The notes under the pieces are model-generated. The model was not told where the DNA came from, searched no databases, and saw nothing but the letters and a program-made list of their open reading frames with translations. The position numbers and the translations under genes were made by a program. From NCBI GenBank assembly GCA_910592005.1, contig CAJVPP010000292.1, positions 1 through 37,213 on the forward strand: a stretch of 37,213 nucleotides of DNA, given 5' to 3'. The stretch is from Funneliformis mosseae. Taxonomy: Eukaryota; Glomeromycota; Glomeromycetes; Glomerales; Glomeraceae. This document shows, piece after piece, positions 32,083 to 37,213 of the stretch (position 1 is the stretch's first letter; each line of letters starts with the position of its first letter).

Positions 32083-35000
32083 ATGACAAGAAGAAAAAGT
32101 GCCCCCAAGAAACAACAAGTAGAGTCGTATTTTGACGCGGAAAGAATCTTGGATGAAAAGAAAGAAGATGGAAAATGGTATTACCTTATAAAGTGGCTTG
32201 GTCATGATAAAAATGGAAACCCTTGGCCTTCAAGCTGGGTAAAATATCATTTTTCTAGGATGTTTGCTTCCTCTTTTTTTTCTTTTCCTTACCTTTTTTT
32301 TTTTTTTATATACAAATTCATTATAAAATATTATAGGAACCAAAAGAAAATTGTACTCCATTGTTGTTAATTGATTGGGAAAAAGAAAAAAATATCAACA
32401 ACCAGGAAGAGGAACAAAGTTACGAGAAAGAACAAGAAGAAGAACCGAACCGGGAAATTGAAATCTTGGTAGAAGAAGCCCCACAAAATGATGTGCAAGA
32501 TCTGGATGATAAGCCTGATAACGAAGTGATGAACTTAGATAAGACAGATGATAAAATTAATGAAGTTGATGATAAGATAAATTTCAATCAGCTTAACCAA
32601 GTTTTGGATAAATATTGTCACATAAATACATCTCAATCATCAGAACCTAAAAAAGATGCCAACAATTTTCATAAAATCAAGTTCTCCCCTAAGGTTAAGC
32701 TTGTCAAGATAAGCCCGATACAACCGATTATTGCTAGTAATACCCCGATAAAAAGTAATATTTTAATAGTAGAACATAATGATAATGAATCCCTTTCAAG
32801 TGTTTTTAATAATTCAAAGTTTCTAATGAACGGTTATCATTCCGCAAATAAAGTTATTAATGGAAAGAAATATTCCCTTCCTTCACAATCTGGTAGACTT
32901 TCATTATTCAATCTAAATAAACGAGGTCCGGATCATGTTCAAGAGTCAAATGATAATTCAACAACAAAGAAGCAGAAAACCGAAATTGTTCCTGTTCCCG
33001 AAACGAATAATATCATCTCCAATGTAGAACCTCCAGTTTTACAAACAACAATTTGTAATGATGGTAATGACAAAAAAGATACTTCACAACCTGATGAATC
33101 GGCGACACAATCCAATAAAGTTCTTCCTAGTGGTAATTCATTAAATTCACACAGTGTACCTACCAGCTCAACACATTCAGGGGCTATCCATGTGAATTCA
33201 GAAACTATAAAACAAGCTTATTCCCGAATCAATAATAAAAATGCATCGAGTTCTGGTTCTGCAAATTCAACATCATCCAACCTTTCTAAATTTCGTCCGA
33301 TCGCTGCTAAAATCGCACCGGCACCATCTCAATTTACCATTTCCGGTGTTGCTCCCAATGTTGGTAAAGTGAATTCCTCATCAAGCGTAGGAAAGTTGGC
33401 CAGTAGTAGCACGTCGACATACAAACAAAATTTGCCACTAGCAAACAGGTTGGCCAGTATAAGAACTCCGGTTCCTGTTGATAATTTTCCCAAAAGTAAT
33501 GTTTCAACTACAAGTGCTCAGATTCAATCTGACAAGCAACATACCAGTTACTTTCATAAATCATTTGTGCAAAAAAATGACGAAGTTACGCAATCCAACC
33601 AATCTACTGATAGTCAACCATCTCAAAAGGTTTCAACACCTAATAAACAACCTACTGCCAATGAAAAATCATCTTCGAATTCACAAAATAATGGGTCTGG
33701 ATCTACTGCAATGGAAATCGATGATTCTTCTTCTTCTTCTTCATATAATCACCCATTCTACCAATTGCCTTTAGAAAGACTGGTAGGTTTAATCATCATG
33801 ATTATCTTATTTCCTAAGATTTTTATTAATTCATTTCCTAAATTACTTAGAAGGAACCAACTGTATCAAACATAGATTTATGGATGAATGAATGGGCAAA
33901 GGCAAAGTCTTTGAATGATACTTTAGAGAGAGAGAAGAATGAATTACTCAAAGAAAAAAATAAATATGCTAGAGAAGTTCATCATCTCAGGCTTGAGGTT
34001 GAAAGGAGACCACAATCTGAATCGGAATCGTCCGAAGTAATCAAAAAATATCATGAGAGTATTCAAAAATTATATAGTAAATGGTTAGAAACTCAAAATA
34101 AATTTGTCACAAAGAGTAAGGAATTTACAAACCTTGAAACGGAACTTACAAAATTACAGTCAGAATATACTCAAATTAAAAAGCTTGTCATGGGAAAGCA
34201 CACAGAGGGAGAATCACTTAAAGATGATTTGAAGAAGTCAGCTCAAGAATTGAACAAACTTAGAGATGAAAATAAAAATTTGAAGGCAGATTGGTCATGT
34301 TTAATGAGAGACGGTGCTATAATGATGAGAGAAGATTATTGTAAAATCACAAAACTTCAAAATTCGTTGCAGGATTTAATTCAACAAAGAAGCAATGTTA
34401 ACGAAGAAATCAATAGGTTGAGAAAAGAAACCAAACAGCAAGTAAATAAGATGAGAGAGTCTAATAGAGATCATGAAATGTTATACCGACAAATTGAAAA
34501 TTTGAAATTACAAAACAAATTGCAAGAAACAAGCTTGAGGATGGCCGAGGAAAATTCAACAATTGCAGAAAATACTGCCAAACTAATGCTTGAAATAAAA
34601 AAACGATCGGTTGGAGATATTCTTAAAAAGCACGATACTACTCAGCAATCATTATCTTTCTCAAATGTCAACAATGGCAATGTTCAGACCACATCATCAT
34701 TAACTTTTTTCTCAAATTCGCCAAGTATCGTCAATTATAATAATAAGAAGAATAATAATAATACTACATCAAATAATACCGCTGTTCAATCCAAATCTGC
34801 GGAAAAGGTAACAACATTGCAGAGACTAAGCTTTCAACATAGAGATAACCCAAAAAAGCTTGTCAATACGGAAAAACGGGTCAATCAAAATAACTTCGCG
34901 CAAGGAGGTAAAGTTCCTTGATTTAAAAATGCTTTCCATTTTTTTTGGAAAGTTATGTGACTAATATTTGAAACTTAATTATTAATAGGTTCTAGTACTA

Positions 35001-35455
35001 ATGTTGTGCAAGCTAGAAATGTTCCCTTAATTACCAAGTCGGTTCGTAATCTTCATTTCTCCAAATTGGCTGAAAAACCCAATGCTTCGGCAAATGCAAA
35101 AGTACAATTACCACCTCATCTACGTCTTGTACAAGGTAAAAGATCGCTTGGAGGTCCTTTAATCACATCCGCTGCAATAACTTCTGTACCTTCAAGAAGA
35201 TTGAATTTACACTACCCCATGTTGACTGATACGAAAACCAAGGTAACTGCAAATCCAATTCCACGCTATCCTACTAAATCAACCCAGCAAATGAATTATC
35301 TTTGTGAATGGAATCTATGCAAGAAATTATTTAGTAAAAAATCAGAATTGAAAAATCATCTTAAAGATCATCTTAATTTTGGTAAAGTTCCAATCGGGAA
35401 AGATAAAAATATTGATGGTACTGATGATTTAGTAGCAGTTAAAGTGGAATTTTGA
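32083..35455 (+). CDS. chromodomain - coiled-coil - C2H2 zinc finger protein, 1041 aa
   Basis: Four exons joined in phase: 32083-32238, 32337-33782, 33851-34907 and 34989-35455 (TGA). Residues ~14-75 are a chromodomain: FDAERILDEK, GKWYYLIKWLG, an insertion, then SSWEPKENC and LLIDWEKEK (an intron splits it at W52/E53). Chromodomains bind methylated histone tails. Here the aromatic cage appears to be F17 (or Y16) and W38, with His41 where HP1 has a third aromatic. Residues ~78-530 are disordered (acidic, then Ser/Asn/Gln-rich), with a basic KKQKTE patch that could be a nuclear signal. Residues ~546-790 are a long coiled coil. The C-terminus carries one C2H2 finger (C992, C997, H1010, H1014; spacing C-x4-C-x12-H-x3-H). 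It is probably a nuclear chromatin or heterochromatin factor acting as an oligomer. I do not recognise a named orthologue. Confidence 0.88.
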
Positions 35456-36895
35456 TGTTTGTTGCGATGTCATGTCGATGTCATGTTTTACAAATAAATA
35501 TTAACTAGGAGATAAACTAGAGTTCTAATATTTTTTTCTTTAGAAATTACATTGAACATAAAAACATTTGATTTCCATTTCTGATTCAATTTTTTTTTTT
35601 TGTCATTTGCATACCTTTTTTTCAAAAAAAAATTATATATACAGAAATAAGGCCTTTTGTGTTTTCTGAATAAGCAAACTTAAGACATTCTCTTTTAGAA
35701 TCATTCTAAATGTATTATCATTAAGTAAGTATTTGAATTTCAATCTTTTTTAAATTAGCATCGAAAATCATTAAGTATTTGAATTGCATTTTTTGTTCCT
35801 TTCGAACTTTTAGAATTAAAAATAAAAAACTTTGTTGAGCTTTAATCGTAAAGCTAATATCGCATGATAATCTGTAGGATAGATAATCTAAATTTTAAGG
35901 AACTTAAGTATGGTTTAGATTGGTGGTTAGAGTTGAGTTTTTTATTCTATCATTCTCGTCTGAAATAAAAAGCTTTTTTTTTTTTTTTGAGATTATATAT
36001 TTCGTATGATTTTAAAAATACATTTTAAGACATGATTATGTGAATATCGTTATAATATTCTTAATTTTAAAATTTTTGAAAGATAAGTTATGTAAATAAG
36101 TTTGCATTTGTAATTTTTGTGGCCATTACTGTAGATATCTATCAATAAAACAATAATGATTATTATTATTTAATGGATTAACTGCTTAAATTTTTTAAAT
36201 AAAAAGTCAACCGAACCCTAGTTTGCAGACGATATTTTTCGTGCGTGTTGAAGTAAGAAAATTAGAACTTTGCCTTTCAATTAAATACATACAGTGAGTT
36301 GTAATATTATGTGCAAATTTACTTGGAACTTTTATTGCGTTAATCATTGTTAACTTATGTATTTATTATATAATTAACTAACCGTTTTGATCCGGTTATT
36401 TTACGGATTTTAATGTCCTTTGCGAAAAGATAATCATCTTTTTTTTTTCTGTACCGCTTCCGCATCAACTTGACTTATATTATCGATGGCGAACGAAAAT
36501 AAAAACCAAGATACCTTAATCATTGCGCCAACCCGATTATGTTAATTCTGGAGGTCGATCTATAAACTCCGCAAAGATATCTCCGCCAAAAATATAAAGA
36601 TTTTTTTTTGAATCATATTTCCAGCGACTTTGCTTTAATAAAACGAAATAGTCATATATTAAACTATGTTATTGATTAATTTATTAATTTACTCCAAACG
36701 TGCACGACGTAAGTTCATACCTCAGAAGTATTTCAATTTTTGAATAAATTCATTTATTTATACTTTGAAATAAAGATTATTTTTGTTCGCCATCTTTATC
36801 ATTTTTCTTCACATAGCTCATTTTTATGTTTTTTTTCTCTCATCTGGTCAAGGAAAGTTTATTTTGGAAATTAAACCTTCAAACGAATATACATT
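35456..36895. other. 3' flank and intergenic DNA, no gene seen
   Basis: T-rich 3' flank of the chromodomain gene followed by AT-rich spacer with T tracts near 35590, 35974 and 36440. A 19-codon frame starts at ATG 36486, in a less AT-rich patch (36460-36600), and is too short to support. The last ~100 bases are probably the 3' untranslated region of the minus-strand gene. Confidence 0.5.
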
Positions 36896-37213
36896 TCAAG
36901 CTTTCCAAAGCCATATATAATGGTTATAAGCTTGTTCGTATTCCCATTTACCGTCTTCATCTGTAGCTTTTTTACAATTTCTATGGATTTCTCTAAAAAA
37001 AAAAAAAACAGAAAAATTCATTGTTATAGCATCTTTCTTAACCTGAGGATTTTTTTCTTTCGCTGCTTATAAATCGCTTTAGAATTTTATCCCGATTGAG
37101 GTATTCGATAATCTTCCCATTTGTTCATTTATCTCATCTAATCGAGAAAATCTTAATATTAATTAAATATATACATTTTAACGTTTTCATGAAATAACCT
37201 AAAGCTATAAGCT
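36896..37213 (-). CDS. C-terminal exon(s) of an unidentified minus-strand gene, runs off the window
   Basis: On the minus strand, a polypyrimidine tract plus TAG (acceptor at 36994-36993) is followed by a 97-nt exon (36992-36896) ending in TGA. It encodes HRNCKKATDEDGKWEYEQ, AYNHYIWLWKA and the stop. The preceding exon probably ends with ATCCTCAG and a GTTAAG donor at about 37042, reading YKQRKKKILR in phase. Further upstream that frame meets a TAA near 37090, so another splice or a different start must exist, or the gene is damaged. The short aromatic C-terminus would suit a small basic, possibly mitochondrial, protein, but I cannot name it. Confidence 0.5.

Noticed and set aside
1..37213. 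CRISPR array, bacterial operon or prophage
   Set aside because: No regularly spaced repeats, no Shine-Dalgarno-led gene strings and clear spliceosomal introns; the DNA is eukaryotic.

Overview
The window looks like nuclear DNA of a filamentous fungus. It is very AT-rich, its genes carry short GT...AG introns of about 60-125 nt, and it holds a fungal-type class 3 (diacylglycerol) lipase, a TAM41 mitochondrial CDP-diacylglycerol synthase and a chromodomain protein. The extreme AT content and the mix of decayed repeats with ordinary genes would suit an arbuscular mycorrhizal or other early-diverging (Mucoromycota) fungus. That placement is inference. I see no bacterial operons, rRNA, tRNA or CRISPR.

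Layout. 1-9426 is extremely AT-rich decayed DNA. It holds two diverged ~900-bp direct repeats (861-2650), a long imperfect inverted repeat (about 4850-5480) and a wrecked protein gene (about 6080-9360) whose stops look like C-to-T damage and which is interrupted by a pogo-type MITE (8165-8336). At about 9430 the base composition changes abruptly to normal genic DNA. There follow an isolated PD-(D/E)XK-type nuclease ORF (to 9957), a tyrosine-rich coding remnant and a small two-exon hypothetical gene (10678-11229). 11230-16100 is again AT-rich wasteland, with a second copy of the same MITE in the opposite orientation (13124-13285).

17156-26789 is the most informative part. A tandem duplication covers a lipase gene and a TAM41 gene, and its breakpoints lie inside both. 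Unit 1 (about 17251-22325) keeps the catalytically complete lipase and a dead TAM41. Unit 2 (about 22326-25997) keeps an intact seven-exon TAM41 and a lipase relic that lost its catalytic Ser and His codons. Most large deletions in unit 2 lie between short direct repeats. The 5' part of the two lipase copies is identical for 409 bp, including a shared premature stop and frameshift, so even the better lipase is intact only from an internal ATG (17521).

27248-28021 (minus) encodes an unrecognised coiled-coil protein. 28022-32082 is a long intergenic stretch with microsatellites and A/T tracts. 32083-35455 is a four-exon gene for a 1041-aa protein joining an N-terminal chromodomain, a disordered middle, a long coiled coil and a C-terminal C2H2 zinc finger; it is probably a chromatin factor. 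The right end holds the last exon of an unidentified minus-strand gene (36896-36992).

Functionally, the lipase (diacylglycerol hydrolysis) and TAM41 (phosphatidate to CDP-diacylglycerol, for cardiolipin) both work on glycerolipids, but nothing in the sequence shows that they are co-regulated. I see no clearly novel multi-gene system. The most original signals are the duplication with reciprocal gene loss and the chromodomain/coiled-coil/zinc-finger protein.
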